A stretch of 64,000 bases of DNA, from positions 305,001-369,000 of the forward strand of contig JACVTC010000023.1 of assembly GCA_016946835.1 (NCBI GenBank), read 5' to 3'. Both the position numbers and the translations under genes were made by a program. The notes beneath the pieces were generated by a model. The model saw only the letters and a list, made by a program, of their open reading frames with translations, ran no database searches and had not been told where the DNA came from. This DNA comes from Neocallimastix lanati (nom. inval.). Its lineage: Eukaryota; Neocallimastigomycota; Neocallimastigomycetes; Neocallimastigales; Neocallimastigaceae. Shown piece after piece: positions 12,643 to 23,831 of the stretch. Position 1 is the first letter of the stretch. Each line of letters begins with the position of its first letter.

Positions 12643-13500
12643 TGCATTAAATGCATGTAAACTAAATTATTGAAAAATTGTTAACTCTTTGTAACTCTTA
12701 AATATATAATATTCATTTTTCATTTAATCAAGTTCGCATATAAAATCCAATTCTTAACATATTATAAATTATATATTTTAAAATAATTAAATTTTTTTTT
12801 TTTTTTTTATAAATCAGGTTAATTAATAAACACAAGTAAATATATTGAATCGACTACTAAAAATAATAAAACAATATTTATAAAATTACATACTCCATAT
12901 AAAATATAAATATATATAAATATATGAAAATATATATATATAATATAATACTTTTTTATTATATCAATAGATAAGTTGTATTTGTGTACATAATAGTTAA
13001 TGAATTATAATATTAAAATAACATAAAATTATATAAGAAATGAATGAAAATTCAAAAAATATTGAAATATTTTTGTTTTTGTTCTTGCTACTTTCATATA
13101 TATATTTAAATATTATATTTTTAAATAATTCAAAAGTTCTTTTTTATTATTATAAATTAAGTCAACTAACAAACAAGAAAATAGATTAAACTTACATATT
13201 AGAAATGATAAAAATAATATTTATAAAAGATGCCATATGCCATATATATATATTTACTTAAATAATTATAATTCATAACTATTATGTGTACTGATATACT
13301 TACCTACGAATATACTGATATAATAAATACCACAAAATTATATACTAAATGGATAAGAGTATTTTAATAAAAATAATACTATAAATAATTCTTATTATAT
13401 TATAATTATAATTTTTAGGTATTCTTAATAAAGATATTTTTAATATTTTATAATTATATTTATTATTATCAATATAGAATACAAATAATAATTCCTGCTT

Positions 13501-13531
<31 letters not shown>

Positions 13532-13721
13532 AAAATATATATTTAAAAAAATTATTTAATTATATAATTATATAATAGATATATGTGGAATATAAATAAA
13601 ATATAAAAACAATTTTGATATTTGCTTTATTAAATAATTGTTCAAATAATTAAATTTATATATATATATATATATATATATGTTCGTGTAATTACGTGTA
13701 CAAAATAAAAAAATTAATTAT

Positions 13722-13755
<34 letters not shown>

Positions 13756-13762
13756 TTAGTTG
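12643..13762. other. AT-rich noncoding region
   Basis: I see nothing coding. It contains poly-T at about 13500-13522, AT dinucleotide and AAT trinucleotide runs, and a weak internal similarity (aaacaagtaaatatattga-like pieces) between about 12820-12900 and 13160-13250. Confidence 0.5.
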
Positions 13763-13918
13763 ATATATTTGGGGAATTTTAAAAAGTTTTGAAAATTAAG
13801 ATTTCAAATTTACAATTTTTAAAGTACAATAGTTTATAAAATATATTTGGGGAATTTTAAAAAGTTTTGAAAATTAAGATTTCAAATTTACAATTTTTAA
13901 AGTACAATAGTTTATAAA
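13763..13918. repeat. perfect tandem duplication of 78 bp
   Basis: Copies at 13763-13840 and 13841-13918 both read ATATATTTGGGGAATTTT through CAATAGTTTATAAA with no differences that I can see, so the duplication is recent or maintained. It lies roughly 200 bp beyond the 3' end of EAF6. Confidence 0.9.
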
Positions 13919-14122
13919 ATAAAATAAATAAGTTTTTTTTTTATATAATTGTAAAATAATAATATTAAATAAATGAATAAATAATAAAATATATATATAT
14001 ATATGTATATTTATTATATAGAAATATGTAATAATTTAATTATATAATTAAAAAAAAAAAAAAATAAAATTAAAATTAAAATTAAAATTAATAAAAATAA
14101 AATTAAATAAAATAAAAAACTT

Positions 14123-15053
14123 TTATTCTTTCTTTGTTTTATCTTTAATTCCTTTCTTTTTTATTGAAACTTTCTTATGATGTCCTTCTTGAATATTTTC
14201 TTCTTCTCTTTTCTTAATTTCTAAAGCCTATATAAATTCATTATAATTATTTATAAATTAATTAAAATTTAAATTCAATAAAAATTCAACTTTATATTTA
14301 TATATTTTATAAATGAAATTTTCAAAATTTCTTTCTTTTTTTTTTTAAAAAAAATATATATATATATATTTATAGTATATAGTATATAATTTATCTTGTT
14401 CAAAAAAAAATAATAAATTTATATTATAAATAATAATAATAATAATATAAATATATTACAGCTTGATACGTCGCTGATGACTGTGAAAATAATCTGTCCT
14501 CTTCTGTAAATTTTATTTTCTTTTTTTCTGGTCTATTAGACATATAACCATCAAAACCTTTAATAATATTTCCAAATTGTGATGTTTCTTCCAAATAATT
14601 TCCTTCAAAAGAATAAATACTTGCTTCAAGATTAACCTATTCATTAAAAAAAAAAAAAAAAAAAAGGAAAAATAAAAATAAAAATAAAAATAAAAAAATA
14701 ATAATAGTAAAAAAAAAAATAAAATATATTATATATATATAATAAAAACAAAATAATTATAATATAAATATAAATATATATTAGAATTAATTATGTATTT
14801 CTCAACTTTAATATTGATATTATTACATTTCTAAATTGTTAAATTTTAAATGCTTTTTCATCATATTATATATATATTTGTCAATAATATAAAAATATTT
14901 ACTAGATTTCTATCCACTTTTCTTTTCATACTAATTAATTCTGCAAGTTCTTCTTCTGCTTGTTTTAATTTTTGAGGTGTGGGCTTTTTTTTTTTTTTTT
15001 TTTTTAATAATATAAAATAATAATATAAAGCAATAATATAATAATTATAAAAA

Positions 15054-15084
<31 letters not shown>

Positions 15085-15589
15085 TAATTGATTAATAATA
15101 TAGAAATAATTAATAAAATTTATAGATATAATATAAGTGGGAAAATAAAATAAATTCAGTTATTCATAAATTTCATCTTAAATTTAATTAAAAAAAACTC
15201 TAAAAAAAAAAAAAAAAAATCTAAAAATCAAAAAATTAAATTTAAAATTAAACAATTAAATAATTATTTATAATTATTATATTCTTTATTATTTTATTTT
15301 TTTTTTATAAGAAATACATTACTATATCGTCTTCTTTAAGTTGATCCTTTTTTTCTGTACTTTCTTTATTTTTATCTTTATCTTCCTCTTTATTTTTTTC
15401 TTTGTCTTTATCTTTTCCTTTTTCATTCTCTTTTAAATTAATTTTTATATTGGTATTTTCTTTATTACTGGATTTATCAGTAGTTCCATTGGCCTCTTTC
15501 GTTTCTTTTACACTTTTTTTTACTTTTATCTCTTCTTTTATTTCAACTTCTTTTGGAGCATCTTTTTTCTCTACTTTTGATTCCACCAT
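14123..15589 (-). CDS. EAF6: Eaf6/MEAF6-like histone acetyltransferase complex subunit, four exons
   Basis: Spliced by eye on the minus strand: exon 1 15589-15323 (89 codons), exon 2 14983-14903 (27), exon 3 14636-14460 (59), exon 4 14227-14123 (34 plus TAA), giving 209 residues. All three introns (339, 266, 232 nt) have GTAA donors and AG acceptors and fall between codons. The N-terminal 90 residues are a Lys/Glu-rich extension. Exons 2-3 carry the Eaf6 core: a coiled-coil helix (QKLKQAEEELAELI..KRKVDRNLVNLE), then IYSFEGNYLEET, FGNIIKGFDGYM and FTEEDRLFSQSSATYQ. These match the conserved YxFEGxYLE, GNIIxGxD and RLFSxSS motifs of the family. Eaf6 is a small nuclear subunit of NuA4/TIP60 and related MYST acetyltransferase complexes. 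The C-terminus is basic (KKKGIKDKTKKE). The core is recognised from family knowledge. Exon 1 is the least certain part, although its frame and donor fit. Confidence 0.9.
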
Positions 15590-16265
15590 ATTTTATTATA
15601 TCTATTTTTTTTTTTTTTTTTTTTTTTGTATATATATTTATTTATTTATTTTACTTTACTTTTAATTTAATTTTATTATAGATTCTAAAATTTAAAAATT
15701 TGACCAAATGAAAAATTATTTATAATTTTTATATTATAAAATTCTTAAAAATGTCAAAATGGATTTTTCATCTAATTTATTTAATACTATATATATATTA
15801 TTATTATTATCTTTTTTTAATATAAAACCTTTTTAAATATTTATTATATATTTTATTTTTTCTTATTATTTTTCTTATTTCCTTTTTTTTATTATTATTA
15901 TTATTATTAATTAAATAATAAACTTTACCTAATCCTCATTATTAAATGAAAAAATTTTATCATAGAATGATGAAAAAAAAAATAATAATTATAATAATAA
16001 TAATTTAATAATAATGATAATAATGATAAAATAAAAAAAAAAAAAAAGAAAAAAAAAGAAAAAAAAAAGTAATATATTACATTTTTATTATATTATTAAA
16101 AATTAAATACCTAGTTTATATATATATGTACTTAAGTAATATTTTTTCTCGATTTACTATTGAAAATCAAATCAAATAATATTTATCTATTATATTATAT
16201 TAAACGATAATAATGGAGAGTTAGTTAAAAAATAACAAAATTAATTAATATAAATTTTGCTAAAA

Positions 16266-16300
<35 letters not shown>

Positions 16301-16476
16301 GAATAAATATATAAATAATAATATAATCATAATAATAATGATAATTCATAATAATATTATTATATTTATTAATTTCAAAAATAAAAATCTACTTCTTCTA
16401 AATAATTGTATTTATTAATAAATTTAATAATTAAAAAGTTAAAAAAATAGGATAATAATAATTATATCTATATATA

Positions 16477-16515
<39 letters not shown>

Positions 16516-17080
16516 TATTTAAATTGTTGAATATATATTTATTTAAACATTTTTTATAAATATTTTAATTTGCGAAAATCTCTTAAAAATTAAGTGAATA
16601 ATAATATATATTTTAGTTTCTTTTAAAAGTGTTTTTTTTTTTTTTTTTTTAAAAAAATATGAAAATAATATTTTATTAAATCAAAGGGTTACCTAATTAA
16701 TAATTTAGGGTTAAGGTTTAAATATGATATTTAAATTATGGGGAGAGTAGCATTTCAGTAAAATTTATTTTTATTGTGGCGTATAGTACTAATATTACAT
16801 TTCGAAAAAAAATAAAATTAAAAAATGTTTGACAAAAATTAAATTATTTATATTAATAGTGGCTTAAAATAATTCAATGAAATTATTTTAACAATAATTT
16901 AAATAATGTATTTCAAATACAAATTTAATTTTGAACATATTTAATTTCATATTCTAATAATAAATATATTGAAACAAAAAATATATTGACTATAGATAAC
17001 TTTTATTTAAAAATTTTATCTCAAAAAAAAAAAAAAGAAAAAAAAATCCAACAAACTTTTCAACCATTAATCAAAATTAT
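15590..17080. other. AT-rich noncoding region upstream of EAF6
   Basis: The first part is presumably the EAF6 promoter. Poly-T runs occur at about 15605-15627 and 16480-16512. Around 16738-16880, GGGGAGAGTAGCATTTC, GTGGCGTATAG, ACATTTCGAAAAAA and GTGGCTTAAAATAA resemble the MULE terminal repeats, suggesting a decayed non-autonomous relative. Confidence 0.45.
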
Positions 17081-17100
17081 AATTATGAAATCAATAACAC

Positions 17101-17252
17101 ACTAATAAATAATCAAATAATGGAGCTATGCATAGACGTCTTGGCCATTATGAAATATCAAAAATCAAAAGTAAATTAAACAACATAAATAATAAATATT
17201 CAAAACAAAGGCAAAAATTTGTATTAATTCAAAAATGAGAAATAAACCTTAT
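17101..17252 (+). pseudogene. Ty1/copia integrase relic, N-terminal part
   Basis: From 17128 the frame reads MHRRLGHYEISKIKSKLNN, the HRRLGH box at the start of copia-type integrase. After a frame change, KICINSKMRNKPY near 17213-17252 matches the second Cys region of the HHCC zinc-binding domain. The reading continues directly on the far side of the gypsy insertion at 23837, so both halves were one gene. Frame changes show that it is dead. Confidence 0.75.
17248..17252. repeat. target-site duplication CTTAT (left)
   Basis: Identical to 23832-23836 on the other side of the gypsy element. A 5-bp duplication is usual for Ty3/gypsy integrases. Confidence 0.9.
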
Positions 17253-17952
17253 TGTAAAAGAAAACACTAAAATAGATTACAATAACAAAATACAATAAAT
17301 TTTATTTTATTAAAAAATTTTTAAAATATATTTTATTAATATTTAATAATTATTTGTTAAATAACAATTACATCGAGAAAAAATGTGAAAAGTATCTTCT
17401 ATTTATACTTTTCCTAAATACATTGATAATATATTATTTTATTTAAATTACATATATTTTAATATAAAACTATCCTAATGAATTTTATTAAATAATAAAT
17501 TTATAAACTATAGCTAAATTTAGAAAAATATAATTATTAATTAAACTAAATACTAAATAATTAAAATTAAATACATTTATTATCTATTTATTATTTTATT
17601 TTAATATTATAAAAAGTCTTTATTTATTTTCGATTTAAAAACAATGTTAAAGGAGTCATAATTAAATTTTGAAACTTAATTTTCACAAAATAAATTATTA
17701 ATTTATTTTGTTTTAAACTTTAATTAATTCATTTAAATTATTTTACAATAATAATTTTCTCAGAATTAAATTTTATAAAAATTATTACATTAAAAATTTA
17801 TCTTGTGGCTTAAGAATATAATTCAAAATTATAGTTCATATGATTTATTTACTTTGTTTATTATTTTATAAATCAAAGAATAATTTACATTTTTGAATTA
17901 CACGAGAAAAATTTTTAATTTAAAATGTGATTGGGATAATCACATCTTTACA
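17253..17952 (-). repeat. 3' LTR of the chromovirus
   Basis: In sense orientation it begins TGTAAAGATG and ends CTTTTACA. It carries the TATA box (17400-17407) and predicted start segment (17361-17371) found in the other LTR. A small inverted repeat, TGTGATT...AATCACA, lies at the sense-strand start. Confidence 0.92.
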
Positions 17953-17962
17953 ATCTCCCTCC
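17953..17962 (-). promoter_or_regulatory. polypurine tract of the chromovirus
   Basis: On the minus strand GGAGGGAGAT directly precedes the 3' LTR, the expected position of the plus-strand primer. Confidence 0.75.
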
Positions 17963-17983
17963 TTAAATCGAGCTCCTGCAAGA

Positions 17984-20708
17984 TCAAAGTTTTCTCGAAG
18001 GTATATCTATCGTAAAAGGTTGATACTTATGCCTGACATAATATTCCGGTTCAACGGATTCTTCAGTATCAGTTGGTTGTTTTCCTTTTCTGCATCTTTT
18101 TTGGTATTCTTGAATTAACTGTGGATCAGGGATTTGACTTTCTTCAATCCAACTGTTTTCGACAATATTACGACCTTTCCAAGAAACAAAGTAAAAGTTT
18201 TTTCCATTACGTCTCTTCATGTCGTTAATTCTTTCCGGAATTCTTTCTTCATAATCAGTTGTTAAATGTATATTTTTTCTTTTGCAATTTCTCCTATCTT
18301 TAAATTCGTTTTCATAGTAAGGTTCGAGTAATGAAACATGAAAAACTGGATGGCAACGCATTCCCTTTGGAAGATTAAGTTCATAAGCTAAATCACTTAT
18401 TTTCTTACTAATTTTGAAGGGACCAGCCATTTGATTAGAAAGTTTCTTTTTCTTATTTTTTACGTTAATTCCTTTAAGTAACCAAACTTTATCACCAACT
18501 TCGAATTTAGGAGGATCCATTCTTTTTTGATCAGCATATTTCTTATAAGTTTCTTTTGCTCTATGTAAATTCTCTTTTAAAAAATTTATATTTTCATTAA
18601 TCTCAATTACACGTTTTTCCGCCCTACTAGGTCTTTTATTAGATGGAATTTCTGGATGAGCTTTAGGATTAAATCCATAATTTGCAAAAAATGGTGTTTG
18701 ATTAATTGATTGCTGTATAGAGTTATTATATGAGAACTCAGCAAATGGTAAAAGATCAGCCCAATTGTTTTGTCTTTCATTGATGAAGCAACGGAGATAT
18801 TGTTCCAATATCGCGTTCACCCTCTCCGTTTGACCATCTGTTTGAGGATGATTAGCAGTAGAAAGAGAATGTTCAATGTCATAAAGGCTACATAGTCTGT
18901 TCCAAAACGCAGAAGTAAACTGAGAACCTCTGTCAGAAATAATAGATTCCGGTAAGCCATGCAAACGAAAAATAGTAGAAAGAAAAGCATCAGCGGCAAT
19001 GGCAGCAGTAGGAAGACAGCGAAAGGGAATAAAATGTGCCATTTTAGTTAAACGATCTACAACAACCATAATACAAGTAAGATCTTTAGACTTAGGCAGA
19101 TCAACAATAAAATCCATAGACAATTCAGACCCTGGTTTATTCGGTGTAGAAAGAGGTGAAAGAAGACCGTAAGGTTTATGACGTGGGACCTTGTTTTTAC
19201 AACAAATCTCACAAGACCTAACAAACCTTGAAACATCATTGAATAATTTTGGCCACCAAAAATTACGGGAAATAAGTTCGGACGTTTTTTTAATACCAAA
19301 GTGTCCAGCAGAAACTGAATCATGATGGAGTTCAAGAATCCTTGTTCTTAATGATTCAGGAACATAAATCAAATTATCAAAAAGTAGAAATCCTTCCTCA
19401 TTAATTTTTACTTTATTTATATTATTTATAGGAGGCGAAGATGAGGAATTGTTGCTTAAATAAGTTTTAATTTTACAAAATAATTCATCCGAATTTAATG
19501 AAGACAATATGGAATTAATGAGAGAATCACTAGATTTTTTACTAATTGTTAAACAACATTTTGACACAGTTCGTAAATTGGCGAATAAATGATCACTTCT
19601 TCTTGAGAGTAAATCAGGTTTGCCAGACTTCTTTCCAGCACGATAAATAAGCTTAAAATCAAATCTAGATAAAAATTCGTACCAACGAATTTGTCGTTGA
19701 GAGAGCATTTCTGGTTTTCTAGGGAAAGTAAGATTTTTATGATCAGTATAAACGATAAATTGATGTCGAGCACCTTCTAAGTAATGTCGCCATTCCTCAA
19801 GTGCTAATTTGATTGCTAACAATTCTTTATCATAAATTTGGTAATTCCTCTGACATTTAGTTAAACTTTTCGAGAGAAATGCAACGGGATGTAATTTACC
19901 TTCAAATTCTTGTGATAATACAGCACCAACAGCAAAGTTACTAGCATCAGTTTCAACTATAAAAGGTTTATCACTGTCAGGATTTCTTAAGATAGGAGCA
20001 GAAGTAAATAAATGCTTTAACTTATCGAAAGCGTCTTGTTGATCTTTACCCCAAACAAATTCAACATTTTTTCTAGTGAGTTTGTGAATAGGATTTGCGA
20101 TTTTAGCAAAATCTTTTATGAAAAGACGATAATAATTGCAAAGACCAATGAACGATTGGACTTCCTTAACGTTTGTTGGAGAAGGCCATTCTAAAATTGC
20201 TTTAACTTTTTCATTATCCATTTTTAATCCATCTTTCGAAATTACATAGCCAAGGAAAGTGGTTTCCGATTTATCAAATTCACATTTTTCCAATTTCACA
20301 ACTAAATTATTTTCAAGTAATCTTTTTAATACCTTTTTAACATGTATGTGATGCTCTTCGATATTATTGGAAAAGATAAGAATATCATCAATATAAGAAA
20401 TGACAAAATCATCTAAATAATCACTGAGAACATCATTGATAAAGTGCTGAAAAGTAGCAGGTGCATTCTTTAGTCCGAAAGGCATAACTAAGAATTCAAA
20501 ATGCCCATATCTGGTTCTAAAGGCAGTTTTATATTCATCGCCTTCTTTAATACGGACTAGATTATATGCGGATTTTAAATCTAGTTTCGTAAATATTTTA
20601 GCACCTTTAACTCTATCAAGTAGTTCACTAATTAAAGGTAAAGGATATGAATTAGGTATCGTCATTTCATTTAACTTTCTATAATCAATAACTAAACGTA
20701 ATGTACCA
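17984..20708 (-). CDS. chromovirus Pol: RT, RNase H, integrase, chromodomain
   Basis: An 893-residue frame from the ATG at 20665, really the continuation of the upstream gag-protease frame past a one-base break at 20709-20716. In residues from that ATG: RT with FTKLDLKSAYN (25-35), [12 protein letters not shown] (61-72) and catalytic YIDD (91-94); RNase H with D240 (ETDAS) and D308 (YTDHKNL). Integrase has the zinc-binding His448/His455 and Cys485/Cys488, then catalytic D518, D578 and E614, spaced as DD35E. A chromodomain at about 806-850 (FYFVSWKGRNIVENSWIEE) should bind methylated histone tails. All catalytic residues are present. The ATG lies inside the RT domain, so it is not the natural start; the native product is a Gag-Pol polyprotein. 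Length and domain order are standard for chromoviruses. Confidence 0.95.
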
Positions 20709-22719
20709 TTTTTTTTCTAACAAATAGAACTGGAGCACCAGCAGGAGAAGTGGATTTTCTAATGAATCCTTTATCTAATAATTCCTTTAATTGTTTCTTT
20801 AATTCTTCACGCTCTAATTCCGTCAAAGGATACAAAGGACCATAAAATAAAATTGAATTATCTTTTAAATTTATCTCACAATCATATACTCTATGTGGAG
20901 GTAACACACTACAATTTTTTTCATTAAACACTTCTTTATAATCTAAATAGATGATTGGTACGGTGACCGAATTTTGATTTTTATTTAAATTTTCATTTTC
21001 GTTACAAGATTTAAACTTTTTACATGAAACATTAATATTATTACATGAATTAATATTATTACATGAGTCATTTTTAACTATACTATCACTATCATTTTCA
21101 CATTCTAAACTTTTTTCTAATTCACTTTCACTAATATTATCGTACATAAAATTATCATCTAAATCATAATCACTATCGGATTCATCATTTATAGTTCGAA
21201 CAACTCGTCCTTTGAAATATGGTTCGGGTTCGGATTCGGAGTCAGAATAATATTTTAAAGTGGATCTTGAACAGGATGGTTTTTCCCTTTTTTCTTCATC
21301 AGTTACTTTAAGTTCTTGTTCAAGAATAGCCATCTTATTTCTCTTAGTAGTCCTTTTTCTTTTGCTTCTTCTTCTTTTTCCATTATTACAATGGCGAGCA
21401 CAAAAACCAGAACTAAAAGCGATTTTCTTAGCATCATGGTAATTACTTGGACTGTGCTTATCAATCCAAGGTAGTCCTAGAATCACATCTACATCTGGGA
21501 TTCGGAGAACATAAAATTGAATAATTTCTAAGTGGTTCTTATAACGTAGAATATATTTTTCAGTTTCTTTAGTGACATTAGCGATTCCATATCCAAGTCC
21601 TGAAACGCTAAAAGACTTGTTGATCCTTTCGGTCTTAATACCAAGTTTCTTTACGACCTCCGGATGGATAAAATTTAAGTCGGATCCAGAGTCAATAAGA
21701 ACCTTAACCTTGCTTTCTTCAATCTCATTAGTTTTGATAAAAAAATCTAAAATATTTGTTTTTTGTTGATTTTTGTCTTCGCAAGTAACTTTTCTCATCA
21801 TTACAAGTTCTTCTTGTTCAGTAAGTCTTCTTATTCTACGCATATTTGAAAAGTTACCCATAACACTATCATCGGTATCTTTTCCCTTCATAATTAACCT
21901 TAAGTTTTTTGGCTTTATCTTATTTGGACAATTGAATTTAAGATGTCCGGGTTGCTTACATAGGAAACAAACGCCCTTCTTTCTTTCTTCTGAATAATCT
22001 CTCTTTTCTTCTTTATACTTTATTGGACGGTAAGTATATTTTCTCTCGTTGGGACCTCTTTTTATACGGTAAAGGTCGATGTCCATTGGGTCGTTATGCG
22101 CATCAGTATTACTAAAAAATTCTACCTTTTCGTTTCTTCTAATTAAGCTTTCTATATTTAATACTGTAGTAGTTAACCTATCAAGAGATCTAGGATTTGG
22201 ATCGATTAAAGCAAGTTTCTCTCTTAATGGTTGTTTTAATCCTCTAATGAACATATATATTTTTGCACTTTCATTAAAGTCAGAGTACTGAGCGATCCTT
22301 TGAAATTCTGAAATATATTCAAATACGTGCCCATTCTTCTTCTGATAAATACTACACAGATTACTATTGGCAACAATGGATTCGCTGGTATAATCACCGA
22401 AGTTTGATTTTAACTCTTTCACGAAGTCATCGTATGAGTTAAGTAATGGGCTATTATTCCTACGCAAGCAAGAGACCCATTCCAAAGGTTTCCCAAGCAT
22501 GTAAGACATTAGGAATCTTACTCTTGCTGCATCGTTATTAAATTGATTTGGTCGGGATTCCATTGCTAGTTCTGCCCTTGTAAGGAATCCCTCAAGGTCG
22601 CATTTTCTTCCAGTAAATGATGGCGGCTTATTAATTACCCCAAATGCATCGTTTTCTTCGTGATTCTCCATTATCTCTTCCAAGGATAATGTTTCAAAGA
22701 GTCTTTCTAAGTCTTCCAA
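20692..22719 (-). CDS. chromovirus Gag, protease and start of RT
   Basis: ORF of 675 residues. Residues 1-230 are a Gag capsid-like region (GFLTRAELAMESRP, LEWVSCLRR, FEYISEFQRIAQ). A CCHC zinc knuckle uses Cys251, Cys254, His259 and Cys264 and would bind the RNA genome. The aspartic protease active site is Asp343-Ser-Gly (VLIDSGSDLNFIHP), with LGLPWID further on. An acidic, Ser/Asn-rich linker runs from about 450 to 620. The RT N-terminus begins near 640 ([43 protein letters not shown]). The frame then ends eight residues after a run of A, in the middle of a conserved RT motif. A single missing base explains this, so gag-pol was one continuous frame. The start ATG lies about 410 bp inside the 5' LTR boundary. 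Confidence 0.93.
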   Translation of the reverse strand: MEDLERLFETLSLEEIMENHEENDAFGVINKPPSFTGRKCDLEGFLTRAELAMESRPNQFNNDAARVRFLMSYMLGKPLEWVSCLRRNNSPLLNSYDDFVKELKSNFGDYTSESIVANSNLCSIYQKKNGHVFEYISEFQRIAQYSDFNESAKIYMFIRGLKQPLREKLALIDPNPRSLDRLTTTVLNIESLIRRNEKVEFFSNTDAHNDPMDIDLYRIKRGPNERKYTYRPIKYKEEKRDYSEERKKGVCFLCKQPGHLKFNCPNKIKPKNLRLIMKGKDTDDSVMGNFSNMRRIRRLTEQEELVMMRKVTCEDKNQQKTNILDFFIKTNEIEESKVKVLIDSGSDLNFIHPEVVKKLGIKTERINKSFSVSGLGYGIANVTKETEKYILRYKNHLEIIQFYVLRIPDVDVILGLPWIDKHSPSNYHDAKKIAFSSGFCARHCNNGKRRRSKRKRTTKRNKMAILEQELKVTDEEKREKPSCSRSTLKYYSDSESEPEPYFKGRVVRTINDESDSDYDLDDNFMYDNISESELEKSLECENDSDSIVKNDSCNNINSCNNINVSCKKFKSCNENENLNKNQNSVTVPIIYLDYKEVFNEKNCSVLPPHRVYDCEINLKDNSILFYGPLYPLTELEREELKKQLKELLDKGFIRKSTSPAGAPVLFVRKKMVHYV
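20709..20716 (-). other. one-base frame break in an A8 run within RT
   Basis: On the minus strand VRKK is encoded up to eight A residues, followed directly by TGGTACATTACG. RT homology demands one further base so that GAT (Asp) Gly-Thr-Leu follows Lys-Lys. The break separates the two frames above. It could be an inactivating deletion or a homopolymer sequencing error. It sits in a conserved RT motif, not at a gag/pol boundary, so programmed shifting is unlikely. Confidence 0.8.
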
Positions 22720-23118
22720 TTTAAGAAAATTTATTATTTATTTATTTATTTATTTGTTTTTTGCTTTGTTTTGTTTTGTTTTCTCAAAATTAATAATTTT
22801 ATAATTATATTAGTAAAGTCGACCAGGTCTCTATCCAATTATGTATGGTGACTGTCGAGTAAACTAATTTTTTATAAATAGTTTATTAATTTTGATATGT
22901 TATTTTTACTGATTATTAGGAGTTTTTTTTTCCACTTATTTTAGTCTGTATTACTAGATACAATTTTCATTTAAGTCCTGAATTGTGGCCCTCAATTACA
23001 GTCCAATTATTGATTCCAAAATGGTAGCTCTGAATAAAAACTCTTGACCGGCGGTAGACCAAAAAAAAAATCTTCAGCTTGCGGATTCTGTTATTGCAAC
23101 GTATTTTGTAAAATAAAA
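22720..23118 (-). other. chromovirus 5' untranslated internal region
   Basis: About 400 bp between the priming site and the gag ATG with no ORF of note. It has more G+C than the LTRs (pieces such as GACCGGCGGTAGACC near 23045), so RNA packaging or leader structure is plausible but not shown. Confidence 0.5.
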
Positions 23119-23130
23119 GGTAATTGTTAT
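23119..23130 (-). promoter_or_regulatory. self-priming primer-binding site of the chromovirus
   Basis: Sense strand ATAACAATTACC directly abuts the 5' LTR end. The first 11 bases are exactly complementary to GTAATTGTTAT at 23253-23243 in the LTR, which lies 36 bp downstream of the TATA box where the transcript should start. There is no TGG start as in tRNA-primed elements. This matches the Tf1/sushi mechanism, in which the mRNA 5' end primes its own reverse transcription. Confidence 0.75.
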
Positions 23131-23831
23131 TGTAAAAGAAAACACTAAAATAGATTATAATAACAAAATACAATAAATTTTATTTTATTAAAAAATTTTT
23201 TATTAAAATATATTTTATTAATATTTAATAATTATTTGTTAAATAACAATTACATCGAGAAAAAATGTGAAAAGTATCTTCTATTTATACTTTTCCTAAA
23301 TACATTGATAATATATTATTTTATTTAAATTACATATATTTTAATATAAAACTATCCTAATGAATTTTATTAAATAATAAATTTATAAACTATAGCTAAA
23401 TTTAGAAAAATATAATTATTAATTAAACTAAATACTAAATAATTAAAATTAAGTACATTTATTATCTATTTATTATTTTAATATTATAAATAAAGACTTT
23501 ATTTATTTTCGATTTAAAAACAATGTTAAAGGAGTCATGATTAAATTTTGAAACTTAATTTTCACAAAATAAATTATTAATTTATTTTGTTTTAAACTTT
23601 AATTAATTCATTTAAATTATTTTACAACAATAATTTTCTCAGAATTAAATTTTATAAAAATTATTACATTAAAAATTTATCTTGTGGCTTAAGAATATAA
23701 TTCAAAATTTTAGTTCATATGATTTATTTACTTTGTTTATTATTTTATAAATCAAAGAATAATTTACATTTTTGAATTACACAAGAAAAATTTTTAATTT
23801 AAAATGTGATTGGGATAATCACATCTTTACA
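23131..23831 (-). repeat. 5' LTR of the chromovirus
   Basis: A 701-bp partner of 17253-17952, differing by a few substitutions and short indels. It carries promoter and predicted transcript start for the element. Begins TGTAAAGATG and ends CTTTTACA in sense orientation. Confidence 0.92.
23243..23289 (-). promoter_or_regulatory. chromovirus TATA box and predicted mRNA 5' end
   Basis: TATAAATA (23289-23282, minus) is followed 36 bp on by GTAATTGTTAT (23253-23243), the 11-mer complementary to the primer-binding site. The start site itself is inferred from spacing and pairing. Confidence 0.7.

Larger units (their letters stand above)
17253..23831 (-). mobile_element. near-complete Ty3/gypsy chromovirus, 6.58 kb
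   Basis: Two about 700-bp LTRs (17253-17952 and 23131-23831) are almost identical and flank gag-protease and RT-RNase H-integrase-chromodomain coding regions on the minus strand. The ends are TG...CA, a CTTAT duplication flanks it, a purine tract sits next to the 3' LTR and a self-priming-type binding site next to the 5' LTR. LTR similarity and one frame break in pol imply recent insertion. It sits inside a copia integrase relic, consistent with chromodomain-guided insertion into repeats, which is an inference. Confidence 0.95.

Noticed and set aside
15402-15665. Open frame on the plus strand opposite EAF6 exon 1
   Set aside because: Antisense of Lys/Glu-rich codons gives Phe/Ser/Leu; the minus-strand exon has family support and splice sites.
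16738-16880. Complete second MULE or MITE
   Set aside because: Only short motifs match the terminal repeats; no bounded element or duplication could be defined.
18817-19773. Additional minus-strand frames within chromovirus pol
   Set aside because: Off-frame shadows of the integrase and RNase H coding region.
20692-20716. Programmed frameshift between the two chromovirus ORFs
   Set aside because: The break is in the middle of a conserved RT motif rather than at a gag/pol boundary; a lost base in A8 is simpler.
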